23,567 bases of DNA from assembly GCA_964507395.1 (NCBI GenBank), contig CAZDQE010000033.1, forward strand, positions 1-23,567, read 5' to 3'. The stretch comes from SIG575 sp964507395 (GTDB lineage Bacteria > Bacillota > Clostridia > Oscillospirales > Acutalibacteraceae). Position numbers and translations under genes: made by a program. The stretch's first letter is position 1. Every line of letters starts with the position of its first letter. Shown one piece after another: positions 1 to 7,596 of the stretch. The notes under the pieces were generated by a model. That model ran no database searches. It saw nothing but the letters and a program-made list of their open reading frames with translations, and was not told the origin of the DNA.

Positions 1-1372
1 TCTTTGAGTCATACTGGAAGTAAGCCTGAACATACTTGTCTGTATGGTCACCGATGATTTTGATTGAGTTCTTGTTAGCACCAACTGTACCGTCACCGCC
101 GAGACCCCAGAACTTGCATTCGATTGTACCTTCTGCAGCTGTGTTGGGAGCTTCTTTTTCTTCAAGAGAAAGGTGTGTAACGTCGTCGTTGATACCGATT
201 GTGAACTGTTTCTTTGAATCTGCCTTAGCAAGCTCATCGTATACTGCGAAGATGCTTGAGGGAGGTGTGTCTTTTGAACCGAGACCGTAACGGCCGCCGA
301 TTACTTCAGCCTGACGTCCCTGTGAAGCGAGAGCAGCAACAACATCGAGGAAGAGGGGTTCACCGAGTGAGCCGGGTTCCTTAGTTCTGTCGAGAACTGC
401 AATCTTCTTAACTGTTGAGGGGATAGCTTCAACAAGCTTTGCTGCTGAGAAGGGTCTGTAAAGACGAACTTTAACAAGACCGACTTTTTCGCCCTTAGCT
501 GTAAGGTAGTCGATAACTTCTTCTGCTACGTCACAGATTGAACCCATAGCAACGATGATGTTTTCAGCGTCGGGAGCACCGTAGTAGTTGAAGAGCTTGT
601 AGTCTGTACCGAGTTTTGCGTTAACTTTGTCCATGTACTCTTCTACGATACCGGGAACAGCTTCGTAGTATTCGTTACATGCTTCACGGTGCTGGAAGAA
701 GATGTCACCGTTTTCGTGTGAACCGCGCATTACGGGATGCTCGGGGTTGAGCGCACGCTTACGGAATGCGTTAACAGCATCCATATCGCACATTTCTTTA
801 AGGTCTTCGTAATCCCAGATAGAAATTTTCTGAAGCTCATGAGATGTACGGAAACCGTCGAAGAAGTTGATGAAGGGAACACGGCTCTTGATTGTTGCAA
901 GGTGAGCAACAGCACCGAGATCCATAACTTCCTGAGTGTTTGTTTCAGCAAGCATAGCGAAACCTGTCTGACGGCAAGCATATACGTCTGAGTGGTCGCC
1001 GAAGATGTTGAGAGCATGTGATGCTACGCAACGAGCTGATACGTGGAATACTGAGGGGAGAAGTTCACCAGCAATCTTATACATGTTGGGGATCATGAGA
1101 AGAAGACCCTGTGAAGCAGTATAAGTTGTTGTGAGAGCACCTGCGTTAAGTGAACCGTGAACTGTACCTGCAGCACCTGCTTCAGACTGCATTTCTGCAA
1201 CCTTTACTGTTGTGCCGAAGATATTTTTCTGTCCCTGTGCAGACCACTGGTCAACGTAGTCAGCCATGGGGCTTGAGGGAGTGATGGGGTAAATACCTGC
1301 AACTTCTGTGAACGCATAGGACACATAAGCGGCAGCATTGTTACCATCCATTGTCTTGGTTTTTCTTGCCAT
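1..1372 (-). CDS. nifJ: Pyruvate:ferredoxin (flavodoxin) oxidoreductase, N-terminal part, runs off the left edge
   Basis: The enzyme oxidatively decarboxylates pyruvate to acetyl-CoA, CO2 and reduced ferredoxin in the cytoplasm, using thiamine diphosphate and 4Fe-4S clusters. Seen: 457 complete codons of a protein usually about 1170-1180 residues long. They cover domains I and II and the start of the gamma-type domain III. Residues 28-34 are YPITPSS with the pyruvate-contacting Thr31. The segment KVAEMQSEAGA carries Glu64, and HVSARCVASHALNIFGDHSD carries Arg114. This numbering is the same as I recall for the Desulfovibrio africanus enzyme. Domain II has KVRLYRPFSA, and domain III begins near GLGGDGTVGANKNSIK. 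The ATG lies 8 nt after AAGGAGGA (1381-1388). Domains V and VI, with ferredoxin clusters and TPP site, fall outside the window. Gene identity is very secure; nothing is broken in the visible part. Confidence 0.97.
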   Translation of the reverse strand, partial: MARKTKTMDGNNAAAYVSYAFTEVAGIYPITPSSPMADYVDQWSAQGQKNIFGTTVKVAEMQSEAGAAGTVHGSLNAGALTTTYTASQGLLLMIPNMYKIAGELLPSVFHVSARCVASHALNIFGDHSDVYACRQTGFAMLAETNTQEVMDLGAVAHLATIKSRVPFINFFDGFRTSHELQKISIWDYEDLKEMCDMDAVNAFRKRALNPEHPVMRGSHENGDIFFQHREACNEYYEAVPGIVEEYMDKVNAKLGTDYKLFNYYGAPDAENIIVAMGSICDVAEEVIDYLTAKGEKVGLVKVRLYRPFSAAKLVEAIPSTVKKIAVLDRTKEPGSLGEPLFLDVVAALASQGRQAEVIGGRYGLGSKDTPPSSIFAVYDELAKADSKKQFTIGINDDVTHLSLEEKEAPNTAAEGTIECKFWGLGGDGTVGANKNSIKIIGDHTDKYVQAYFQYDSK

Positions 1373-1436
1373 TATGAATTTCCTCCTTATAAAATGGAAA
1401 ATTAATAACTTATACATATTAAATATGTCACCCAAA

Positions 1437-1465
1437 ATTATAACACCTTTGAACAAAAAAGTAAA
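1437..1465 (-). promoter_or_regulatory. Predicted sigma-A promoter of the pyruvate:ferredoxin oxidoreductase gene
   Basis: On the minus strand TTTACT (1465-1460) is followed after exactly 17 bp by a perfect TATAAT (1442-1437). This puts the transcription start near 1430, leaving a leader of about 58 nt before the ATG at 1372. The -35 matches consensus at four of six positions. Confidence 0.6.
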
Positions 1466-1476
1466 TAAGAAATTAA

Positions 1477-1493
1477 GTCATAAATCGTCATAA
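1477..1493. promoter_or_regulatory. Tandem GTCATAA direct repeat upstream of the oxidoreductase promoter
   Basis: GTCATAA occurs at 1477-1483 and again at 1487-1493, ten base pairs apart, so both copies face the same side of the helix. Relative to the predicted minus-strand start near 1430 they lie at about -47 to -63, a usual place for an activator dimer. No regulator is identified. Confidence 0.3.
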
Positions 1494-1506
1494 TTTTTGG
1501 ATATAT

Positions 1507-1522
1507 TGACAAAAGTTTGTCA
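1507..1522. promoter_or_regulatory. Perfect 16-bp inverted repeat, possible operator between divergent genes
   Basis: TGACAAA-AG-TTTGTCA is a perfect 7-bp inverted repeat with a 2-bp spacer. It lies about 46 bp upstream of the -35 of the rightward promoter and about 77-92 bp upstream of the leftward transcription start. It is too small for a terminator and has no T-run, so a repressor or activator site is more likely. Confidence 0.4.
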
Positions 1523-1567
1523 TTTATAATTCTTGAAAGGAAAATAAAACCTTTTTCAAAAGTCGTG

Positions 1568-1596
1568 TTGACTATTTTGCAATAAAATTGTATTAT
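1568..1596 (+). promoter_or_regulatory. Predicted sigma-A promoter of the pyruvyltransferase/GH43 operon
   Basis: TTGACT (1568-1573), a 17-bp spacer and TATTAT (1591-1596) put the transcript start near 1603. An ATG at 1600 opens the longest frame here but would lie at or before the RNA start, so it cannot be used from this promoter. AAGGAG at 1608-1613 then serves the TTG at 1624, spaced by 10 nt. Confidence 0.7.
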
Positions 1597-1623
1597 TAAA
1601 TGGTAAAAAGGAGAGTGGGGATT

Positions 1624-3954
1624 TTGAAGAAAAAAGTGGGAATTGCAACGCTGCACAGTGCAATAAATTACGGCGTTTACCTGCAGGCTTATGCTATGCA
1701 GAGAAAGGTTGAGGATTTCGGTTATGATGCCGAAATAATACACTATGTCAAAAGGACAGAAAGCGTTTCTTCTTCAGGCAGAAAATCTAAAATCAAAAGA
1801 CTTTTGATGCACCCGATTCAGACAAAGAAGATAATTGATAATAAGATTATGAAATCGGGCAGTAATTTTGCAGGGAGAAGCTTTGCTTTTTCTGAATTTG
1901 CATCAAAGAATTTCAATCTCACAAGGCTTTGTAATGATATGGACGATGCAAAGATAATTGCAGAAAAATACGATGCATGCGTTTGCGGAAGTGACCAGAT
2001 ATGGAACCCCGTTCATACGCAATGCAATCCCTATTACTTTTTACAATTTGTTCCCCCTGAGAAGAGAACTGCCTATGCCCCCAGCGTTGCCTGTGAAGAA
2101 ATTCCCCCAAAATATCTTGAGGATTTCAAAAACTATATTTCTTCTTTTTCCTCAATTTCTGTCAGAGAATCATCAGGTGCAGAACTGGTTGAAAAAATCA
2201 CAGGCAGAAAATGTGAAAACACAGTCGATCCCACACTTCTCTATGATAAAAATTTCTGGAATGAATTTGCTTTGCCTGAGAGAATCGTTAAAGAGCCGTA
2301 TATCTTCTGCTATTTTCTCGGCGGCACCGAAATACACAAAAAGGCAATAGAGAGAATCGAAAAAGAAACAGGAAAAAAGGTTGTTCTTTCTCCCTTTGAC
2401 TCGGAAATAAATAACCTTAAAAAAGGTGAAAAAATTTACGCGAATATTGAAGAGTTTTTAGCTCTTATAAGAGATGCTGATTTTGTTCTGACGGACTCTT
2501 TCCACGGTGTTGCATTTTCCGTGAATTTCAGAAAAAGTTTCGCTGCGGTCAAAAGAGCCGATACTGATGCAGGCAAACATACAAGAATAAACGACTTTCT
2601 CTCGAAAATCGGTCTTGCAGACAGAATTATAACAGGAGAAAATATCAATGCCTTTAATTTTTCTGAAATAAATTATGAAGAGAGCGAAAAGATTTTACAG
2701 AACTGGATAAAATCCTCAGAGGAATATTTCAGAAATTCTCTTGAAAAAGTTACGGAAAAAACTGATAAAAATGAAAAGAAAAATATTTCGGTTTTGCCGG
2801 AAAACAGTTGTTACGGCTGTAGCGCATGCAAAAATGCCTGCCCGAAAAACGCAATTGAAATGAAAGCCGATGAGCTTGGATATCTTTACGCAGAGGTTGA
2901 TGAGCGTAAATGTATTAATTGCGGAATCTGCTTGAAAAAATGTGAAGTTTTAAGGGAAAACGTTTCACGGTGCAATGATTTTGAAACAGATTGTTTCATG
3001 GGTTGGATGCGTGATGAAGAAAAAATTACGAAGAGTTCTTCAGGCGGTATGTTCTATGCTCTTGCAGAAAAATTTATTGAGGACGGAGCATACGTTGCAG
3101 GCGCTGTTTATACCGATGATTTCAAAAGCGTGAAAACAATTGTTTCAAACAATATTGAAGACGTCAAAAAAATGCGAGGCTCAAAATATTTCCAGAGCGA
3201 CAAGGGAAATGTCTTTACGGAAACTAAAAATCTTCTTGAAAAAGGTGAAAAGGTTTTCTTCAGCGCATCGCCTTGTGAGTGCGGAGCTTTGAGAACTTTC
3301 CTTGGAAAAGATTATGAAAATCTTACAACCATGAGCTATATATGTCATGGTCCCTCAGCACCGGAAGTTCTCGGTAAATATATTGAGGAAATTGAAAAAG
3401 AAAAAGGAAGCCGTGTAACTTTCTTTACAACAAGATATAAAAAAGACGGCAAGCATCTGCCGCTCTATCTGAAAGCAGATTTTGAGAATGGCGAAGAGAT
3501 TCTTGAAGAGTATGCACCATCGGATTTAGCACGAATTTTTATGAGCGGTTGTGCTATGAGAAACTCCTGTCTTAATTGTAAATTCAAGAGTTTACCGCCT
3601 TTCTCAGATATTTATGTGGGTGATATCGGCGGAAAGCATTATCCTGTTGATAAGTATAATGCTTCAGGTGCATCGTGTATTTTTGTTTCAAGTGAAAAGG
3701 GTAAAAAGGCGCTCGAAGGCATCAAAGACAGAATTTATGTAACGGATGCTGATATTGACAAAATGATTCAGAGCAGAAATAATATTCTCTTTGCATCAAA
3801 AGCACCTACATTCAAAAAATCGGAAGAATTCAGAAAGAATTTTGCTGAGCTCGGAGTAAGACAGACTGCAAATAAAATGTTCCCGAGACCTTCAAAGAAA
3901 AAACTGATGATAGGTAAAGTAAAATCAATTATTAAGAAGGTAATTATGAGATGA
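1624..3954 (+). CDS. Polysaccharide pyruvyltransferase fused to ferredoxin and F420-hydrogenase-beta-like domains
   Basis: Seen: a 776-residue cytoplasmic protein in three parts. Residues 1-310 form a polysaccharide pyruvyltransferase (CsaB/WcaK) domain with GIATLHSAINYGVYLQAYAM at the start, GSDQIWNP at 122-129 and DSFHG at 291-295. A linker follows, then two 4Fe-4S motifs (Cys396, 399, 402, 406 and Cys430, 433, 436, 440). The last part is an FrhB/FdhB-like region starting with SSSGGM at 471-476 and containing SASPCECGALRTF, ending in a basic tail. Pyruvyltransferases ketalise sugars from phosphoenolpyruvate; FrhB-like domains bind flavin and pass electrons to or from ferredoxin. The start is TTG 1624, chosen from promoter and Shine-Dalgarno positions. 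It is first in its operon and overlaps the GH43 gene by 4 nt. The substrate is unknown; a role in modifying a cell-surface or cytoplasmic glycan is inference. Confidence 0.88.
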   Translation: MKKKVGIATLHSAINYGVYLQAYAMQRKVEDFGYDAEIIHYVKRTESVSSSGRKSKIKRLLMHPIQTKKIIDNKIMKSGSNFAGRSFAFSEFASKNFNLTRLCNDMDDAKIIAEKYDACVCGSDQIWNPVHTQCNPYYFLQFVPPEKRTAYAPSVACEEIPPKYLEDFKNYISSFSSISVRESSGAELVEKITGRKCENTVDPTLLYDKNFWNEFALPERIVKEPYIFCYFLGGTEIHKKAIERIEKETGKKVVLSPFDSEINNLKKGEKIYANIEEFLALIRDADFVLTDSFHGVAFSVNFRKSFAAVKRADTDAGKHTRINDFLSKIGLADRIITGENINAFNFSEINYEESEKILQNWIKSSEEYFRNSLEKVTEKTDKNEKKNISVLPENSCYGCSACKNACPKNAIEMKADELGYLYAEVDERKCINCGICLKKCEVLRENVSRCNDFETDCFMGWMRDEEKITKSSSGGMFYALAEKFIEDGAYVAGAVYTDDFKSVKTIVSNNIEDVKKMRGSKYFQSDKGNVFTETKNLLEKGEKVFFSASPCECGALRTFLGKDYENLTTMSYICHGPSAPEVLGKYIEEIEKEKGSRVTFFTTRYKKDGKHLPLYLKADFENGEEILEEYAPSDLARIFMSGCAMRNSCLNCKFKSLPPFSDIYVGDIGGKHYPVDKYNASGASCIFVSSEKGKKALEGIKDRIYVTDADIDKMIQSRNNILFASKAPTFKKSEEFRKNFAELGVRQTANKMFPRPSKKKLMIGKVKSIIKKVIMR

Positions 3955-4931
3955 GTACAAAGACAGAAATTTTTATAAAAGACAGGGCAGACCCCTTTGT
4001 GACAAAAAGCAGTGACGGGTGGTATTATTTTACCGCTTCTTATCCTATGTACGGAAAAGATGACAAAGAAGGATATGACAGAATAATTTTACGCCGTGCA
4101 AAAACAATTGACGGACTTAAAAATGCGGAAGAAAAAGTTATCTGGGATGAGAAAAATTCAGAAACATCCTTCCGCTTTATCTGGGCGCCTGAAATTCACG
4201 AAATAAACGGAAAATGGTATGTGCTTTTTGCGGCAAGCGGAAGCGAAAATAACGTGTGGGATATTAACTGCCACATTATAATGTGTGACGGCAAAGACCC
4301 GTATAATGATGTCTGGCAGGATATGGGAAAGTTTTCCTCATGCGACGGAGATGATTTTCCGTTTACGGGATTTTCACTTGATATGACACACTTTGAATGT
4401 GCGGGTAAGCATTATGTTGCATGGGCACAAAAGGGCGGGAACTCGAATGTGTATCTGGCTTCTGTCAATCCTGATAAGCCTTGGGAAACGACAAGCAGAC
4501 ATATGCTTTTAACAAAGCCTGAATATGATTGGGAAAGAGTAAAAATTCCTGTTAACGAAGGTCCTGCGGCGATGATACACGGAGGTAAAATTTTTCTTGC
4601 ATTTTCTGCTTCTGCAACGGGACCTGAATATTGTATAGGTCTTATGTATGCAGATGAAAATGCAGATTTGATGGATATTAAAAACTGGACTAAAATGGAG
4701 AAACCCCTGCTCACATCAGAAGACCTTGAAGGTGAGTACGGTCCCGGTCACAATTCCTTTGTTAAAGATGAAAACGGCGATTGGGTTTTTGTCTATCACT
4801 CAAGGGATGAAAAATGTTTCAGGGGCGAATGCGGATATGCACATCATGACCCATTATACGACCCTTGCAGAAGTGCGAGAAAAAGAAAGGTAAAATGGGA
4901 TGAAAAAGGATTTCCCATACTTAACGGATGA
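3951..4931 (+). CDS. Intracellular glycoside hydrolase, family 43
   Basis: Family 43 enzymes are inverting beta-xylosidases or alpha-L-arabinofuranosidases with a five-bladed beta-propeller. The 326-residue protein shows the expected acidic triad. Asp14 in RADPFV is the general base, Asp144 in SLDMTHFE the pKa modulator, and Glu203 in VNEGPAAM the general acid. WAPEIH at 78-83 and GPGHNSF are further family hallmarks. There is no signal peptide, so it acts on imported oligosaccharides, consistent with the symporter two genes downstream. Its ATG overlaps the preceding stop as ATGA. The length is that of a bare catalytic domain, with no carbohydrate-binding module. The exact specificity (arabinose or xylose) cannot be read from the sequence. 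Confidence 0.92.
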   Translation: MSTKTEIFIKDRADPFVTKSSDGWYYFTASYPMYGKDDKEGYDRIILRRAKTIDGLKNAEEKVIWDEKNSETSFRFIWAPEIHEINGKWYVLFAASGSENNVWDINCHIIMCDGKDPYNDVWQDMGKFSSCDGDDFPFTGFSLDMTHFECAGKHYVAWAQKGGNSNVYLASVNPDKPWETTSRHMLLTKPEYDWERVKIPVNEGPAAMIHGGKIFLAFSASATGPEYCIGLMYADENADLMDIKNWTKMEKPLLTSEDLEGEYGPGHNSFVKDENGDWVFVYHSRDEKCFRGECGYAHHDPLYDPCRSARKRKVKWDEKGFPILNG

Positions 4932-5410
4932 AAATGTTCAGAGATTTAATCAGAAAAAATAAAAAGCTGTCAGAGAAAGAATGTATAACTGTTCTCAAAA
5001 ATGAAAAGCGTGGAGTTTTGTCAGTACAGGGCGATAACGGTTATCCTTACGGCATGCCTATGAATCATTTTTACGATGAAGAAAGCGGAAAAATTTATTT
5101 TCATTGCGGAAAAGCCGGTCACAGGCTTGATTCGATAAAGCGGAATAATAAAGTATCATTCTGCGTTTATGACAAAGGCTTTTCAAACGAGGGCGAATGG
5201 GCACTGAATGTAAAAAGTGTTGTGGTTTTCGGAAAAATTGAAATTATTGAAGAAACAGAAAAAATAATTTCAGTCTGCGAAAAGCTCAGTTACAAATTCA
5301 CAAGAGATACAGAGTATATACAAAATGAAATAAAAAATCATGCAGATAAAACTTTGATTCTGGAGCTGACACCTGAGCATATCTGCGGAAAAATTGTAAA
5401 AGAATCCTGA
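4928..5410 (+). CDS. Pyridoxamine 5'-phosphate oxidase-like FMN-binding split-barrel protein (NimA-like)
   Basis: The 160-residue protein fits the flavin split-barrel family that includes NimA-type nitroreductases. Seen: an N-terminal helix, then the strand GVLSVQGDNGYPYGMPMNH (29-47), and IYFHCGKAGHRLDSI at 56-70, the segment that in this family contacts the FMN phosphate. RNNKVSFCVYD and a VVVFGKIEII strand follow. These proteins bind FMN or haem and reduce small molecules or protect against oxidation; no substrate can be named. The ATG overlaps the GH43 stop by 4 nt, so translation is coupled. A second ATG at 4934 is in frame, but the first keeps the ATGA coupling seen elsewhere in the operon. 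Its place between a glycosidase and a sugar transporter is unexplained. Confidence 0.85.
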   Translation: MKMFRDLIRKNKKLSEKECITVLKNEKRGVLSVQGDNGYPYGMPMNHFYDEESGKIYFHCGKAGHRLDSIKRNNKVSFCVYDKGFSNEGEWALNVKSVVVFGKIEIIEETEKIISVCEKLSYKFTRDTEYIQNEIKNHADKTLILELTPEHICGKIVKES

Positions 5411-5423
5411 TCGAGGTGAGATA

Positions 5424-7067
5424 ATGGGAGAGAGAATTAAAAAACTGGTAGGTGTTGAGGGGGATTTCAAGACAACGATTCTGCCGATGATAAACTATAG
5501 CTATGCCAACATGTACATGGGCGGTGCAGGTTATATTATCGGTATGTATTTTACTGTTTTCCTGACAGACGTTGTAAACCTTTCCCTCAATCAGGCAGGT
5601 ATTGTTGTTATGCTTGCAACAATATGGGATGCGATAACTGACCCTGTTATGGGAATCATCACTGACCGTACACGCTCAAAGACAGGTAAGCACAGACGGT
5701 ATCTCCTCTGGGGCATTCCGATTATGGCAGTGTCTTACATACTTTTGTGGAATTCTTTCGGTCTGAACGGAGCAGAAAATCCTACAAAAACAATGGCTTA
5801 TTTTATTCTCGTTTATATGCTTTATAAAACGGCGTATACGATAATCGGTGTGCCTCACACGGCAATGTTGCCTGAACTTGCGCCTGACTATAATCTGAGA
5901 ACACAGTATAATTCAGTAGGTTATCTTTTTAACTCGGCAGGTATGGTTCCTGCATTTGGAATTGTTGTTGTGATTCTTGCTCTCTTTGGTTCAAATGATA
6001 ACATAACTTCGGAGTCAAAATCACCATTCCTCGTTATCGGTATTGTTCTTGCCATATTCTTTTCTGTGGCGGTTTTTCTCACCTATTACAAAACAAGAGA
6101 GCCAAGCTCCCTTAATGATAAACACGAAAAACTTGATATTTCTTACATAATCAGAGAATATGTTCTTGTATTTAAAAATAAATCTTTCAGACAGTATTTC
6201 TTCATGAGTCTTGCATACCAGTTTGCGACAGGCTTTTATGCAAACTCAAAGGTATATTACATAAAATATCTAGCAAATCAGTATAGTAAATATGCGATTT
6301 TCAATGCCGTTGCAGGTGTTGCCGAAGCGGGAGCGTTTCCGCTGAATTATGCGCTTACAATGAAACACGGCAAGAAAAAATGCGGCAATATTGTAACCCC
6401 ACTCATGGTTGCAGGTCTTGCGATCGGTCTTATTATGCAGCCCGGCGGTTCGTTCCTGTGGACTGCATTGATGATGGTGAGCATGCTCCTTTATCCTTTT
6501 GGCATGTCGGGTCTCGGTTTTGTTTCAACAAATATTTTCCCTGATTTAACTGATGTTGATGAGCTTATCACAGGCAGAAGAAGAGAAGGTGTCATTTCCA
6601 CTTTCAGTACACTTATCAAGAAAAGTATCAGCGGTGTCATGGCGGCTATGGTAGGTTTTACTTTGCAGGGCTTCGGACTTGTGACAGGTGATGCCGTTTC
6701 AAATTACGAAAAAACAACAGGCAATCTTTTTGCACAGACCGACAGTGCGGTGTGGGGTGTGAGAATATGCGTTGCGGTAATTCCCATTGTTGCGGCAATA
6801 GTTGCACTGATACTTCTCAAAAATTTCAAAATGACAAAAGATGACCACACAATGATTCGTGCGGCAGTTGCAACAAAGAAAAAATACGGAAGCGTAACTC
6901 TGACAGATGAGCAGAAGAAAAGATGTGAACTCATTTCAGGTCAGAAGCTTGAAAACACATGGCTCGGTCAAAACAATACAGAGGAGCATTTCCTTGAAAC
7001 AAACGAAAAAGGGGAATTCCTGGTTCTTCTTGAAATGAAGAAGGAAAAAGAGGAGGCAGAAAAATGA
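5424..7067 (+). CDS. GPH-family (MelB-like) sugar:cation symporter
   Basis: This is a 547-residue polytopic membrane protein of the glycoside-pentoside-hexuronide:cation symporter family, major facilitator fold. It would bring oligosaccharides in with H+ or Na+. Seen: about twelve hydrophobic segments. After helix II comes WDAITDPVMG, whose Asp69 and Asp73 correspond to the cation-binding pair of MelB, followed by the cytoplasmic loop DRTRSKTGKHRRYLLWG (81-97). The long charged C-terminal tail, about 70 residues after the last helix, is hydrophilic and longer than in E. coli MelB. AGGTGA lies a few bases before the ATG, 13 nt after the preceding stop. It fits as the importer for the GH43 enzyme. 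Confidence 0.92.
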   Translation: MGERIKKLVGVEGDFKTTILPMINYSYANMYMGGAGYIIGMYFTVFLTDVVNLSLNQAGIVVMLATIWDAITDPVMGIITDRTRSKTGKHRRYLLWGIPIMAVSYILLWNSFGLNGAENPTKTMAYFILVYMLYKTAYTIIGVPHTAMLPELAPDYNLRTQYNSVGYLFNSAGMVPAFGIVVVILALFGSNDNITSESKSPFLVIGIVLAIFFSVAVFLTYYKTREPSSLNDKHEKLDISYIIREYVLVFKNKSFRQYFFMSLAYQFATGFYANSKVYYIKYLANQYSKYAIFNAVAGVAEAGAFPLNYALTMKHGKKKCGNIVTPLMVAGLAIGLIMQPGGSFLWTALMMVSMLLYPFGMSGLGFVSTNIFPDLTDVDELITGRRREGVISTFSTLIKKSISGVMAAMVGFTLQGFGLVTGDAVSNYEKTTGNLFAQTDSAVWGVRICVAVIPIVAAIVALILLKNFKMTKDDHTMIRAAVATKKKYGSVTLTDEQKKRCELISGQKLENTWLGQNNTEEHFLETNEKGEFLVLLEMKKEKEEAEK

Positions 7068-7537
7068 TTGATTTGAAAAAAGACAAACCTGAACTTAAAA
7101 CAAGTAAATTTTTTGATTTCATTTTCTATCTCATTCAGTGGACATGGGGACTGCCTGTGAATCTCGTTGGCGGACTTGCATTTCTTATTTGCACAAAAAT
7201 AAAGAAACGCCGTTTTCAGCGTTTCGGTTATTCCTATATAGTTTATCTTCCGTGGAAATCAGGCGGTCTTTCAATGGGACTTTTCATTTTCATGAAAGAT
7301 GTTCCCGAGAAGGAAAAGTGGACCTATAACACGCGTATTCATGAATACGGCCACACATGGCAGTGTCTGCTTTTAGGGCCGCTTTACTATATCGTAATTG
7401 CAATTCCCTCAATGATATGGTGTAATCTTTTTGCAAATTACAGAAAGAAAAACAACGTTTCCTATTACAAAGTTTACTGCGAAAGCTGGGCAAATGCATT
7501 CGGACAAAAATTCAGTAAACTTAAAATGGATATTTAA
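7064..7537 (+). CDS. Small membrane protein with HExxH metallopeptidase-like motif, function unknown
   Basis: I do not recognise a named family. The 157-residue protein has two hydrophobic segments, roughly residues 16-43 and 104-125. Between them lies RIHEYGHTWQ (91-100), whose His93-Glu94-x-x-His97 is a zinc-peptidase signature. A Glu140 in YCESWANAFG follows the second segment, placed like the third zinc ligand of a gluzincin-type site. IHEYGHTWQ-x-x-LLGPLYY resembles a set of short uncharacterised bacterial proteins, from memory. The ATG overlaps the symporter stop by 4 nt, so it is translated with the transporter. It may be a peptidase, a transporter partner, or a metal site without catalysis; nothing here decides between these. 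Confidence 0.75.
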   Translation: MIDLKKDKPELKTSKFFDFIFYLIQWTWGLPVNLVGGLAFLICTKIKKRRFQRFGYSYIVYLPWKSGGLSMGLFIFMKDVPEKEKWTYNTRIHEYGHTWQCLLLGPLYYIVIAIPSMIWCNLFANYRKKNNVSYYKVYCESWANAFGQKFSKLKMDI

Positions 7538-7542
7538 ATGAT

Positions 7543-7592
7543 GGGGCTGCATCAATAACATCTGTTTACGATGTTTTGATACAGCCCCTTTA
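7543..7592 (+). terminator. Long hairpin terminator between convergent operons
   Basis: A three-tier stem: GGGGCTG (7543-7549) pairs with CAGCCCC (7582-7588), ATCAA (7551-7555) with TTGAT (7576-7580), and AACATC (7557-7562) with GATGTT (7570-7575), closing a 7-nt loop. One C/A mismatch and one bulged T interrupt it. It ends in TTTAT on the plus strand. It begins 6 nt after the HExxH gene stop, and glyS converges from the right 5 nt past it, so it may act in both directions, though the minus-strand side has only a short A/T tract. Confidence 0.8.
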
Positions 7593-7596
7593 TCGT

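Noticed and set aside
36..290. 84-codon open frame on the plus strand at the left edge
   Set aside because: It is the complement of the oxidoreductase gene, whose minus-strand frame is open from the edge to 1372 and matches the family throughout.
1506..1530. TTGACA at 1506-1511 and TATAAT at 1525-1530 as a promoter
   Set aside because: The spacer is only 13 bp, too short for sigma-A. The pair at 1568-1596 has a 17-bp spacer and fits the gene better; TTGACA here is part of the palindrome.
1532..1560. Imperfect inverted repeat TTGAAAGG...CCTTTTTCAA upstream of the rightward promoter
   Set aside because: The arms differ by two extra T, the loop is A-rich, and there is no T-run; too weak to call an operator or terminator.
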